From positions 1-5,433 of the forward strand of contig JAQVHG010000158.1 in NCBI GenBank assembly GCA_028696365.1: a stretch of 5,433 bases of DNA. The letters are read 5' to 3'. Positions 1 to 5,384 of the stretch are shown piece after piece. How positions within the stretch are numbered: position 1 is the first letter of the stretch; every line of letters begins with the position of its first letter. A model generated the notes under the pieces. The model was not told the DNA's origin and did not search any database. It worked only from the letters and a program-made list of their open reading frames with translations. Origin of the DNA: Methanofollis sp. (GTDB lineage: Archaea > Halobacteriota > Methanomicrobia > Methanomicrobiales > Methanofollaceae). The position numbers were made by a program, and so were the translations under genes.

Positions 1-1590
1 GGTGCCGTCGTAGTCGAGGAGGAGAAGTCGCCGCCTTGCCGCCCGATAGTCCTGGATCATCCTCTCCCTCTGCTCGGTCGAGAGAAGCGAGGCCTCAAGT
101 TCTCTCTGTCGTGTCTTTGTGGCTTCAAGACGTTGCGTGAAGTCGGTGGCCCATTGGAGCACATGGTAGCGCCTGAGCCGTTCCTGCATCCAGCGGTTCC
201 GCCGCACCTGCTCGTTCTCGGGCATGGTCAGGGCCTCTTCGAGGGCGGCGACCATCTCTTCGGTGTTGAAAGGGTTGACGATGACTGCTTCGCCGAGTTC
301 GGCGGCGGCGCCGGCCATCTCGCTCAAAATCAGGACGCCGAGCCCGTCGTGTTTGGTGGCCACGAATTCTTTGGCCATCAGATTCATCCCATCTCGAAGG
401 GAGGTGACAAAGGCGACGTCGGCGATCAGATACAGGGCGACGAGTGTCTCGAAGGGGAGGATGTCGTAGAGGTACCTGACTGGGGCCCAGTCGATGGTGC
501 CGTGCCGCCCAGTGATCTCGCCGACCATTTGGTCTACCTGCCGCTTGAGGCTCTGGTATTTGTGGACCGCAGTGCGGGACGGGACGGCGACGACGACGAG
601 GACCACTTCGTCTCTGTACTCAGGGTGACGCTGGAGGAAGAGGTCGAAGGTCTGCAGGCGCTGTGGGATCCCCTTGGTGTAGTCGAGACGGTCGAAAGAG
701 AGGATGACCCGTCTGCCGCCGTACTTCCGGCGCAATCGTGTCGCTTCCTCCCTGACTCCTGGTTCTTCGACTGCCTTCGAGTACCTGCTATAGTCGATGC
801 CCATCGGGAAGGTGTCCACCTTCACCATGCGGTTGCCGGTCAGGATCTCGCCTGAGGTATGCTGGTAGCCCAGGACCCGCCGGACGCTGTCGGTGAAGTG
901 GCGGACATAGTCGAAGGTATGGAACCCGATGAGGTCGGCACCGAGGAGGCCTTCGAGTATCTCCTTGCGCCAGGGGAGAATCCTAAAGATCTCGTAGGAC
1001 GGGAAGGGGATGTGGTTGAAGAACCCGATGGTGGCCTTCGGGAGTGCGTTACGGAGCATGGCCGGGAGGAGGAGGAGGTGGTAGTCGTGCACCCAGATGA
1101 TGTCGCCTGGCCGGTACTCCTTGACGGTTGCCTCGCAGAAGGCCTGGTTCACCTTGAGATAGGTCTCCCATGAGGTGCGGTCCCAAGTGCTGCTGGTATG
1201 GAAATAATGGAAGAGGGGCCAGATGGTGGAGTTGCAGAAGCCGTCATAGTAGGCCTCGACCTCGTTGGCGTCGAGGAATACCGGGATGCATGCTCGTTCT
1301 TCTAGGAGATCGGCGACGGTACGCATCCCTTCGTCGCCGAGACTCCCTGTGTCGAGGCCGGGCCATCCGATCCAGGCGCAGTTGTGCTCCTGGTAATAGG
1401 AGGCGAGTCCGGTTGCAAGGCCGCCGATGCTTGGTTCCACCTTCCATTTCTCGCCGTCCTGATGGATGCTGTATGGGAGTCTGTTCGAGATGATGAGCGT
1501 CCGCTGCCTGTCGGTGTTGGTTTCGATTGGTACGTCCCCCGAGCCGGGATCTGTGCTCTTTCCTGATAATCTTTGAGGTGATCGCCGGAC
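1..1590 (-). CDS. otsA: Trehalose-6-phosphate synthase, N-terminal part of a probable fused OtsA-OtsB protein; runs off left edge, start unresolved
   Basis: A family GT20 glycosyltransferase that makes trehalose-6-phosphate from UDP-glucose and glucose-6-phosphate in the cytoplasm. Read on the minus strand, an uninterrupted frame shows the family motifs in order: SNRLP (1488-1474, with the glucose-6-phosphate-binding Arg at 1482-1480), GGLATGL (from 1425), WIGWPG (about 1371-1354), NSTIWPLFHYF (about 1233-1201), WVHDYHLLLLP (about 1092-1063), HIPFPSYEIF (about 1014-985), FDRLDYTKG (696-670, with the UDP-glucose-phosphate-binding Arg and Lys) and LRDGMNLMAKEFV (about 399-361, with the Asp and Glu near the donor sugar). 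The last nine codons before the edge read LLLLDYDGT. This is motif I of the HAD-type trehalose-6-phosphate phosphatase, so the missing C-terminus is probably an OtsB domain. The left end is the window edge, not a stop. The right end given is the first codon after an in-frame TGA (1591-1593). No ATG, GTG or TTG occurs in frame until a GTG at 1440-1438, which would delete SNRLP. No convincing ribosome-binding site or promoter was seen. Family call very secure; start not. Confidence 0.94.
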
Positions 1591-1622
1591 TCACTTCAGA
1601 GGTGGAGCAGGGCGGCGGTCCC

Positions 1623-1668
1623 TCTGCCTGGGGACGTGCCGCCCCCGGGCCCCCGGCGCGGCGATGGA
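1623..1668 (-). repeat. Relic of the interior of the MITE-like element
   Basis: Read on the plus strand, about 46 bases match the interior of copy B (about 3457-3504, reversed), beginning CTCTG, running through the shared core CGTGCCGCCCCC, and ending in a GCGAT block. Copy A has the same order at about 2118-2167. The terminal inverted repeats are not recognisable on either side, so this looks like a decayed or deleted fragment. The segment overlaps a hairpin: GGCGGC (1611-1616) pairs with GCCGCC (1638-1643), and GTCCC (1618-1622) with GGGAC (1631-1635), with an 8-base loop. It lies just upstream of the trehalose synthase frame and would fall in its leader. GC-rich low complexity inflates apparent similarity, so confidence is moderate. 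The strand follows the orientation in which copy B is plus. Confidence 0.5.
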
Positions 1669-2080
1669 ACGGGTCGAGAGGCGGGAGGAGCAGGTGAGAG
1701 GCGTATTCTTCAATATTCGGCGATATGAAGAGACCTTCATAGATCTGTCAGAGTAATGTTCTGATCGCTTTCCTCCCATCCACCCCTATACCATCCGCAC
1801 ATGGGGCACGGCCTCCTGACTGGTGAGACGAAAATATGACGTGGAAAGGATCCTGTAAAAGCAGACAGAAACCTCAGGACCCGCACATACGCGATTGATC
1901 TTTGTTCTGAACAGCGTTTCAGAGTGTGAGCGACTCTTTCTCAATCGTCACCCCTCGAAGAGGAGGGGAAAGAGCCTGAAGAGGGGGTTATCATCCACCG
2001 CTCATCTTCGAGCGACCGGTCCTCCCCGCACAAAGATCAGGAAAGAGGATTTCTTCAGGGCTATTTTTCAGAGGTCTGCT
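1669..2080. other. Intergenic stretch without a supported gene
   Basis: No protein-like frame with a ribosome-binding site, and no tRNA-like fold, was seen here. Two small inverted repeats lie close together. AGAGT (1921-1925) pairs with ACTCT (1933-1937), and CCCCTC (1951-1956) pairs with GAGGGG (1963-1968) around the loop GAAGAG. Neither is followed by a long T-run on either strand, so they are not convincing terminators. AT-rich patches near 1709-1728 could hold a minus-strand promoter for the trehalose synthase gene, but none is strong enough to call. Confidence 0.5.
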
Positions 2081-2088
2081 CTTTTTTC
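2081..2088. repeat. Left copy of 8-bp target site duplication of MITE A
   Basis: The eight bases CTTTTTTC directly precede the element's GGCTCTG terminus and are repeated exactly after its other end (2325-2332). This is the signature of insertion by a transposase making an 8-bp staggered cut. The low complexity of the octamer slightly weakens the evidence. Confidence 0.8.
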
Positions 2089-2324
2089 GGCTCTGTAGAA
2101 ATCCTCTGGATGGATCTCTCTGGCGAGGGGTTTGCCGCCCCCCGGTCCTCCCCCCGTGCGAGCGATAGGCGGGGGATGGCAGTGCGCTCTTCATGGTCAT
2201 TGATTGTGCCTTCCAGGCCCTGTCTTCGTCCCCGAGGTCTGGGGGCAGCGCCCCCGGCGACAAGATGGAGGAAGGCGATTGAATAACGCTTGCACCAAGA
2301 ATTAGCGAGGTTTTCTACAGAGCC
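2089..2324 (-). mobile_element. MITE-like non-autonomous element, copy A (236 bp)
   Basis: The element begins GGCTCTGTAGAAATCCTC and ends with the reverse complement of GGCTCTGTAGAAAACCTC, giving an 18-bp terminal inverted repeat with one mismatch. It is flanked by a perfect 8-bp duplication. The interior has no plausible coding frame. It contains GC-rich palindromes, including GGGGGC-AGC-GCCCCC near 2232-2246. Its reverse complement aligns end to end with copy B (3301-3532) with only small gaps, so the two are copies of one family in opposite orientations; minus is assigned relative to B. The termini plus an 8-bp duplication recall IS6-type elements (IS26/IS240 ends begin GGCnCTGTTGCAAA) or ISL3-type elements. 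The parent transposase is not in this window. The insertion lies 11 bases beyond the stop codon of the membrane-protein gene, counting from the outer edge of the duplication. Confidence 0.85.
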
Positions 2325-2332
2325 CTTTTTTC
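2325..2332. repeat. Right copy of 8-bp target site duplication of MITE A
   Basis: CTTTTTTC immediately follows the GAGCC terminus of copy A and exactly matches 2081-2088. Confidence 0.8.
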
Positions 2333-2343
2333 CTACTTCCCTC

Positions 2344-3087
2344 TCACCCCCGTACCACCGGCGAGGCGTTCTCGTCGAAGGGGTTGGTCCGCATCGCAAG
2401 GGAGAAGAGGTACGGGTAGTGCTCTTTGAGATAGGCCATGTAGTCGAGCCACTGCACGACCAGGAGGCGGTAGGCACGGTTGACGTCGACGTTCAGGTGG
2501 GCGAGGTCGGTTGCAGGGGTGTGTGCAAGGTCGTCGCGCCGTTCGAGTTCGTCGGCAAGGTGGAAGACCGCCCGCAGCACTTCGGTGAAGTGTTCGTGTT
2601 CGAGGAGCACGGGGTTTTCGAGGAGGCGCAGGAGGAAGGGGCGTTTTTGGATCAAGAATGTCCGGATCGCATCCAGTTCGTCGGCGTCCACCCTCACCTC
2701 ATGGGGGTGGTTGGCTAGACAGGCCCGCACCTCCTCGAACTCCTTTGGAGACCAGTCGTCCCTGACCACGAGGTCGCAGCGGATCGTCTCAAGGCCAGCG
2801 TCGCGGTCTGAGAGCCTGACAAGCAGATTGGTCCCAACCTCTGAGAAGAAAGTCCCGATGACCATATTCAATTTCTGGAGTTTGTCACGTCGTGCCCGCA
2901 CGGTGAGGAGTTGGTTTAAGATGAGCGTGACGAGCAGGACATTGATCGGGAGGAAGCCCAGGGCATTGAAGATGTAGTAGTAGGTGTTCTCAGGGGCGCC
3001 GAAGACGAGGAATTTCACGGTGTAGATCGCAACACTTGCCAGGACCAGGAAGATCCCGAGCCTTGTTTCCCAGGTAAGGCGTTTCAT
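2344..3087 (-). CDS. Uncharacterised two-helix membrane protein with a large C-terminal cytoplasmic domain
   Basis: A 247-residue protein of unknown function. The sequence shows a short basic N-terminus (MKRLTWETR), a hydrophobic helix at about residues 10-30, a short polar loop (about 31-36), and a second helix at about 37-61. A strongly basic stretch (RARRDKLQK, 64-72) follows. By the positive-inside rule both ends are cytoplasmic, leaving about 185 residues as a helical, charged soluble domain. A recognisable block is NMVIGTFFSEVGTNLL (74-89), which resembles conserved uncharacterised proteins I recall from methanogens and some bacteria; this was not checked. No catalytic motif, metal site or nucleotide-binding loop is evident. 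The ATG at 3087 is supported by GGTGA nine bases upstream and by a natural membrane-protein N-terminus. The stop is a TGA. The gene stands alone between inverted MITE copies A (downstream) and B (upstream). It is a real gene judging by its consistent protein character, but no role can be assigned. Confidence 0.88.
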   Translation of the reverse strand: MKRLTWETRLGIFLVLASVAIYTVKFLVFGAPENTYYYIFNALGFLPINVLLVTLILNQLLTVRARRDKLQKLNMVIGTFFSEVGTNLLVRLSDRDAGLETIRCDLVVRDDWSPKEFEEVRACLANHPHEVRVDADELDAIRTFLIQKRPFLLRLLENPVLLEHEHFTEVLRAVFHLADELERRDDLAHTPATDLAHLNVDVNRAYRLLVVQWLDYMAYLKEHYPYLFSLAMRTNPFDENASPVVRG

Positions 3088-3096
3088 CGAACTGAT

Positions 3097-3101
3097 TCAC
3101 C
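3097..3101 (-). promoter_or_regulatory. Ribosome-binding site of the membrane-protein gene
   Basis: On the minus strand this reads GGTGA, within AGGTGA, a common euryarchaeal Shine-Dalgarno form. It sits nine bases before the ATG at 3087 and supports that start. Confidence 0.7.
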
Positions 3102-3237
3102 TGGGTTATGGTGAAACACACCGGCAAAAAAGTCCTGCGATCAGAGGAGGATGAGAGAGGTGTGGTGGGAAGGTGTGAGGACCAGACGCCAGTCCTTGAT
3201 CAGAGGATCTTTTCGAATGTCTGAAAATAGGGGCTTG

Positions 3238-3292
3238 TAGATTTTAATATGAAGTCAAAACACACCTCAAGGATATGGTCTGAATATTTATC
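3238..3292 (-). promoter_or_regulatory. AT-rich promoter candidate region for the membrane-protein gene
   Basis: Two TATA-like stretches read on the minus strand: GATAAATATTC (3282-3292) and CATATTAAAAT (3241-3251). Either would give a leader of about 130-170 bases before the ATG at 3087. The left end of MITE B begins at 3301, only nine bases beyond the outer candidate, so the insertion abuts the likely promoter. No transcription start can be fixed from sequence alone. Confidence 0.3.
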
Positions 3293-3300
3293 GTGTTTTA

Positions 3301-3532
3301 GGCTCTGTAGAAACCCTTACCAATTCTCGGTGTGAGCGCGATTCAACCGCCTTCCCCCATCTTCTCGCCGGGGGCTCTGCCCCCGGACCCCCGGGATGAA
3401 GATAGGACCGGGAAGGCACAATCAATCGTCATGAAGAGCGTAATGCCGTCCACCGCCTATCGCTCGCGGGGGGGTTTGGGGGGCGGCACGCCCCCCGCCA
3501 GAGTGATTCATCAAGAGGATTTCTACAAAGCC
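3301..3532 (+). mobile_element. MITE-like non-autonomous element, copy B (232 bp)
   Basis: The left end is GGCTCTGTAGAAACCCTT. The right end is the reverse complement of GGCTTTGTAGAAATCCTC, a terminal repeat with three mismatches over 18 bp. The body aligns along its whole length with the reverse complement of copy A; shared blocks include GGAAGGCACAATCAAT (3412-3427), CATGAAGAGCG (3430-3440) and CGCCTATCGCTCGC (3454-3467). Two perfect hairpins are visible: CCGGGGGC-TCT-GCCCCCGG (3368-3386) and GGGGGGCG-GCA-CGCCCCCC (3478-3496). The flanking octamers GTGTTTTA (left) and CGTTTTTT (right) are similar but not identical, consistent with an older insertion whose duplication has decayed, or with none. 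No credible protein is encoded. It lies just upstream of the promoter region of the membrane-protein gene. Confidence 0.82.
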
Positions 3533-3640
3533 CGTTTTTTTCAATATTGGTTGACAGGTGGAGGGTGTGTTCCTCCCCAGGGGAGTGGTGGGATATGCTC
3601 TTGGTCTGTGTCATCCTCGACCAATCAGGTGGATGAGTTC

Positions 3641-3678
3641 AGAATCTCTGAGGATGAGGAGATCGGTTCAGAGATTCT
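3641..3678. repeat. Perfect 11-bp inverted repeat downstream of gdhA
   Basis: AGAATCTCTGA (3641-3651) and TCAGAGATTCT (3668-3678) are exact reverse complements separated by 16 bases. In a minus-strand transcript from gdhA this hairpin would form about 50-90 bases past the stop codon, after the T-tract at 3691-3697. It is not followed by a T-run on either strand. It could be a 3'-end stabilising structure, a protein-binding palindrome, or part of convergent termination. The sequence does not decide between these. Confidence 0.55.
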
Positions 3679-3690
3679 TCATCTTCCAGG

Positions 3691-3697
3691 AAAAAAA
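3691..3697 (-). terminator. Oligo-T terminator candidate for gdhA
   Basis: The minus strand reads seven consecutive T residues about 33 bases after the gdhA stop codon, within CTCTTTTTTTCC. Archaeal RNA polymerase commonly terminates at such T-tracts without needing a hairpin. The inverted repeat at 3641-3678 lies further downstream. Confidence 0.5.
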
Positions 3698-3730
3698 GAG
3701 TGCGTGGAATTGTATGCCTGATAGATCGGC

Positions 3731-4975
3731 TTAGACCCAGCCACGCAGTTTCATGGCGTCGACGACGCGCTTCATGGAGAGAGAATAGGCGGCCTGACGC
3801 ATGGAGATGCCGTGCTCCTTGGCGATCTCAGCGACCTCATGGTAGGCGCGGGTCATCTTCTTGCCGAGACGGGCCTGGACGTCGGCCTCCTCCCAGCGGT
3901 CAAGGGAGAAGTTCTGGACCATCTCGAAGTACGAGACCGTCACACCGCCAGAGTTGCAGAGGAAGTCGGGGATGACGGTGATGCCCTTCTTGAAGAGGAC
4001 CGCGTCGCCTTCAGGTGAGATCGGACCGTTTGCAAGTTCCCCGACGATCGTCGCCTGGACCTTGTCGGCGTTCGTCTCATTGATAGCGTTCTCGAGCGCT
4101 GCCGGGATGAGGATGTCGACCTTCAGAGCGAGGAGGTCGTCATTGGTGATGGTCTCGGCGCCCTCGAAGTCCTTGACCGAGCCGGTCTTCGCTTTGTGCG
4201 CAGCGAGTTTCTTGAGGTCGAGCCCCTCTTCGTTGTAGACTGCACCGTGGCTGTCGCTGACTGCAACGATGGTGCACCCGAGTTCTTTGCCGAGGGTGGC
4301 GGCGTTCGACCCGGCGTTTCCGAAGCCCTGGATTGCAATCTTTGCCTGGGTGAGGTCGATCCCATGGTCCTTTGCTGCTTCTCTGAGGACATACCAGCCG
4401 CCGCGGGCGGTGGCGTCGCCCCTGCCTGCCGAGCCGCCGAGGAGGAGCGGCTTGCCGGTGATGACCCCGCAGGCATTGTGGCCGACAAGGGTCGAGTATT
4501 CGTCCATCATCCAGGTCATGATCTGGGCGTTGGTGTAGACGTCAGGGGCCGGGACGTCGCACTCGGGGCCGATTTCCTTGTAGATCGCTCTGATATAGGC
4601 ACGGCTCAGGCGTTCGAGTTCGCCTTCTGAGAGTTCCTTGGGGTTGCAGATGATGCCGCCCTTGCCGCCTCCGAGGGGGAGGGCGAGGAGCGCACACTTC
4701 CAGGTCATCAGGGCTGCAAGCGAGCGGATGGTGTCGACGGTCTCATTGGGGTGGAACCTGATTCCGCCCTTTGCGGGGCCAAGGGCATAGTTGTACTGGA
4801 CACGGAAGCCCTGGAAGACGCGGACGGTGCCGTCGTCCATCCGTACCGGGAGGGCGACGTGGATCTCGCGCATCGGGGTCATGAGGAACTCCTCGACATT
4901 GGGGGGGATCCCGAGGAACTCGGTACATGAGTGGATCTGCTTCTTGACGTTTTCAAAGGGGTTCTTATTGGTCAT
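3731..4975 (-). CDS. gdhA: Glutamate dehydrogenase (Glu/Leu/Phe/Val dehydrogenase family)
   Basis: A cytoplasmic hexameric-type enzyme, 414 residues, the usual family length. It interconverts glutamate with 2-oxoglutarate plus ammonia using NAD(P)H, linking nitrogen assimilation and carbon metabolism. The N-terminal substrate domain (to about 185) has GPAKGGIRFHP with Lys69, TWKCAL with Lys93, and LPLGGGKGGI with Lys105, the equivalent of the catalytic lysine. DVPAPDVYTN carries Asp145, the equivalent of the catalytic aspartate. The coenzyme domain has the Rossmann motif GFGNAGS (217-223), then VAVSDSHG (237-244) at the end of the second strand. NSGGVTVSYFE (341-351) carries Ser348, which contacts the substrate carboxylate. 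Coenzyme preference cannot be read confidently, though VSDS resembles archaeal NADP-using enzymes. The ATG start is supported by GGTGA six bases upstream. The gene is monocistronic as far as visible, with a promoter candidate at 5018-5025 and a T-tract after the TAA stop. All key residues are present and no frame disruption is seen. Confidence 0.97.
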   Translation of the reverse strand: MTNKNPFENVKKQIHSCTEFLGIPPNVEEFLMTPMREIHVALPVRMDDGTVRVFQGFRVQYNYALGPAKGGIRFHPNETVDTIRSLAALMTWKCALLALPLGGGKGGIICNPKELSEGELERLSRAYIRAIYKEIGPECDVPAPDVYTNAQIMTWMMDEYSTLVGHNACGVITGKPLLLGGSAGRGDATARGGWYVLREAAKDHGIDLTQAKIAIQGFGNAGSNAATLGKELGCTIVAVSDSHGAVYNEEGLDLKKLAAHKAKTGSVKDFEGAETITNDDLLALKVDILIPAALENAINETNADKVQATIVGELANGPISPEGDAVLFKKGITVIPDFLCNSGGVTVSYFEMVQNFSLDRWEEADVQARLGKKMTRAYHEVAEIAKEHGISMRQAAYSLSMKRVVDAMKLRGWV

Positions 4976-4981
4976 TTGGAT

Positions 4982-4986
4982 TCACC
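4982..4986 (-). promoter_or_regulatory. gdhA: Ribosome-binding site of gdhA
   Basis: GGTGA on the minus strand, six bases before the ATG at 4975. It is the same motif as in front of the membrane-protein gene. Confidence 0.75.
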
Positions 4987-5017
4987 AGTTACCCTTTAGA
5001 GATTAACCGTAATCGGG

Positions 5018-5025
5018 CTTATAGG
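5018..5025 (-). promoter_or_regulatory. gdhA: TATA-box candidate for gdhA
   Basis: The minus strand reads CCTATAAG about 45 bases before the ATG. An archaeal start site about 25 bases downstream would fall near 4995, giving a roughly 20-base leader that contains the GGTGA site. The spacing fits well; the box itself is not a perfect match to TTTATATA. An alternative AT-rich patch lies at 5039-5072. Confidence 0.45.
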
Positions 5026-5063
5026 TGCCGAATGGTCTCAATAATAATATGGCGGAGATATTG

Positions 5064-5097
5064 TTTAAAAAACTCCTGATTTTGAATTTATGGGAGG
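5064..5097 (+). promoter_or_regulatory. Possible promoter and Shine-Dalgarno of the small divergent ORF
   Basis: TTTAAAAAA (5064-5072) is TATA-like. GGGAGG (5092-5097) is a strong Shine-Dalgarno match seven bases before the ATG at 5105. If TTTAAAAAA is the box, transcription would begin almost at the Shine-Dalgarno, which is tight. The more upstream ATAATAATATGG (5041-5052) would leave a leader of about 30 bases. Confidence 0.4.
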
Positions 5098-5104
5098 AAT
5101 ACAA

Positions 5105-5233
5105 ATGATAAATTCTGGCAGACGGCGGGGGAAGGAAACTTCCTACCTGCGTTTGCTGGGTACGGTCCAGATTGGGGATTTAGAGAGGAGGGACGTAGGT
5201 AATGGAAATATAACTCTTGAGAAGTGTATATAA
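5105..5233 (+). CDS. Possible small protein, 42 residues, divergent from gdhA
   Basis: ATG at 5105 to TAA at 5231-5233 encodes a 42-residue product beginning MINSGRRRGKETSY and ending NGNITLEKCI. The strongest support is GGGAGG with a seven-base spacer, together with a TATA-like upstream region, in a spacer otherwise lacking features. The peptide is basic near its N-terminus and has no membrane segment or recognised motif. Inside it, GGGAAG-GAAA-CTTCCT (5129-5144) could fold as a hairpin with a GNRA tetraloop, so the same stretch could instead be an RNA or a leader. The MITE C insertion begins 30 bases after the stop. It could also be the front part of a gene whose remainder was lost. Coding status is uncertain without conservation data. 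Confidence 0.35.
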   Translation: MINSGRRRGKETSYLRLLGTVQIGDLERRDVGNGNITLEKCI

Positions 5234-5234
5234 G
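5227..5234 (+). promoter_or_regulatory. TATA-box-like octamer just upstream of MITE C
   Basis: TATATAAG is close to the archaeal TATA consensus. A start about 25 bases downstream would fall near 5255-5260, directly before the left end of MITE C at 5264. It overlaps the stop codon of the small ORF. It may be a promoter for something beyond the right edge, now interrupted by the element, or a chance AT-rich match. Confidence 0.25.
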
Positions 5235-5263
5235 ATGAAAATCTAGCGATTCTTTGAAAAATA

Positions 5264-5384
5264 GGCTCTGTAGAAATTTTCTTGATGAATCTCTCTGGTG
5301 GGGGGCTGCGCCCCAGGCCAAAGGGGTGGGAAGGTGGGTGACACGCACCTCCTCTACACGATAGGTGAGGGTTTCTACAGAGCC
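5264..5384 (-). mobile_element. MITE-like element, internally deleted copy C (121 bp)
   Basis: The ends are GGCTCTGTAGAAATTTTC and the reverse complement of GGCTCTGTAGAAACCCTC, with the first 13 bases perfectly inverted. The left 50 or so bases match copy A and the reverse complement of copy B, including a CTTGATGAATC block (5281-5291) shared with B. A hairpin GGGGC-TGC-GCCCC (5302-5314) corresponds to the GC hairpin of B. About 110 bases of the middle are missing compared with A and B. The flanking octamers GAAAAATA and ATCCCTTC do not match, so no target duplication is visible. The strand is assigned to match copy A. Confidence 0.75.

Noticed and set aside
133..1173. Long plus-strand reading frames (133-855 and 859-1173)
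   Set aside because: They are antisense to the trehalose synthase frame, whose motifs are unmistakable. Their translations are low-complexity acidic or glycine-rich strings typical of GC-rich shadows.
1591..1779. 62-codon minus-strand frame ending at the TGA just before, and in frame with, the trehalose synthase
   Set aside because: The product is arginine- and serine-rich without protein-like character and covers the GC-rich relic. There is no ribosome-binding site, and a stop codon separates it from the enzyme, so it was not taken as an N-terminal extension.
1991..2477. Minus-strand frames within and around MITE A (1991-2263, 2061-2477)
   Set aside because: The peptide SPGALPPD recurs in copy B only because the DNA is repeated. 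Differences between copies are not concentrated at third positions and small indels break the frame.
2290..2977. Plus-strand frames opposite the membrane-protein gene (2290-2718, 2480-2977)
   Set aside because: Antisense shadows. The minus-strand product has clear transmembrane helices, an ATG and a GGTGA site.
2081..3541. A composite transposon carrying the membrane-protein gene between copies A and B
   Set aside because: Copy A has its own perfect target duplication on both sides, and the outer flanks of A and B do not match, so the two copies inserted independently.
3332..3721. 129-codon plus-strand frame starting inside MITE B
   Set aside because: It starts within the repeat, crosses its end into unrelated spacer, and has no recognisable protein features.
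4196..4630. 144-codon plus-strand frame opposite gdhA
   Set aside because: Shadow of a well-conserved enzyme gene on the other strand.
2089..5384. Recurring GGCTCTGTAGAAA units as a CRISPR array
   Set aside because: They occur as inverted pairs bounding homologous elements, far apart and irregularly spaced, with no unique spacers of uniform length.
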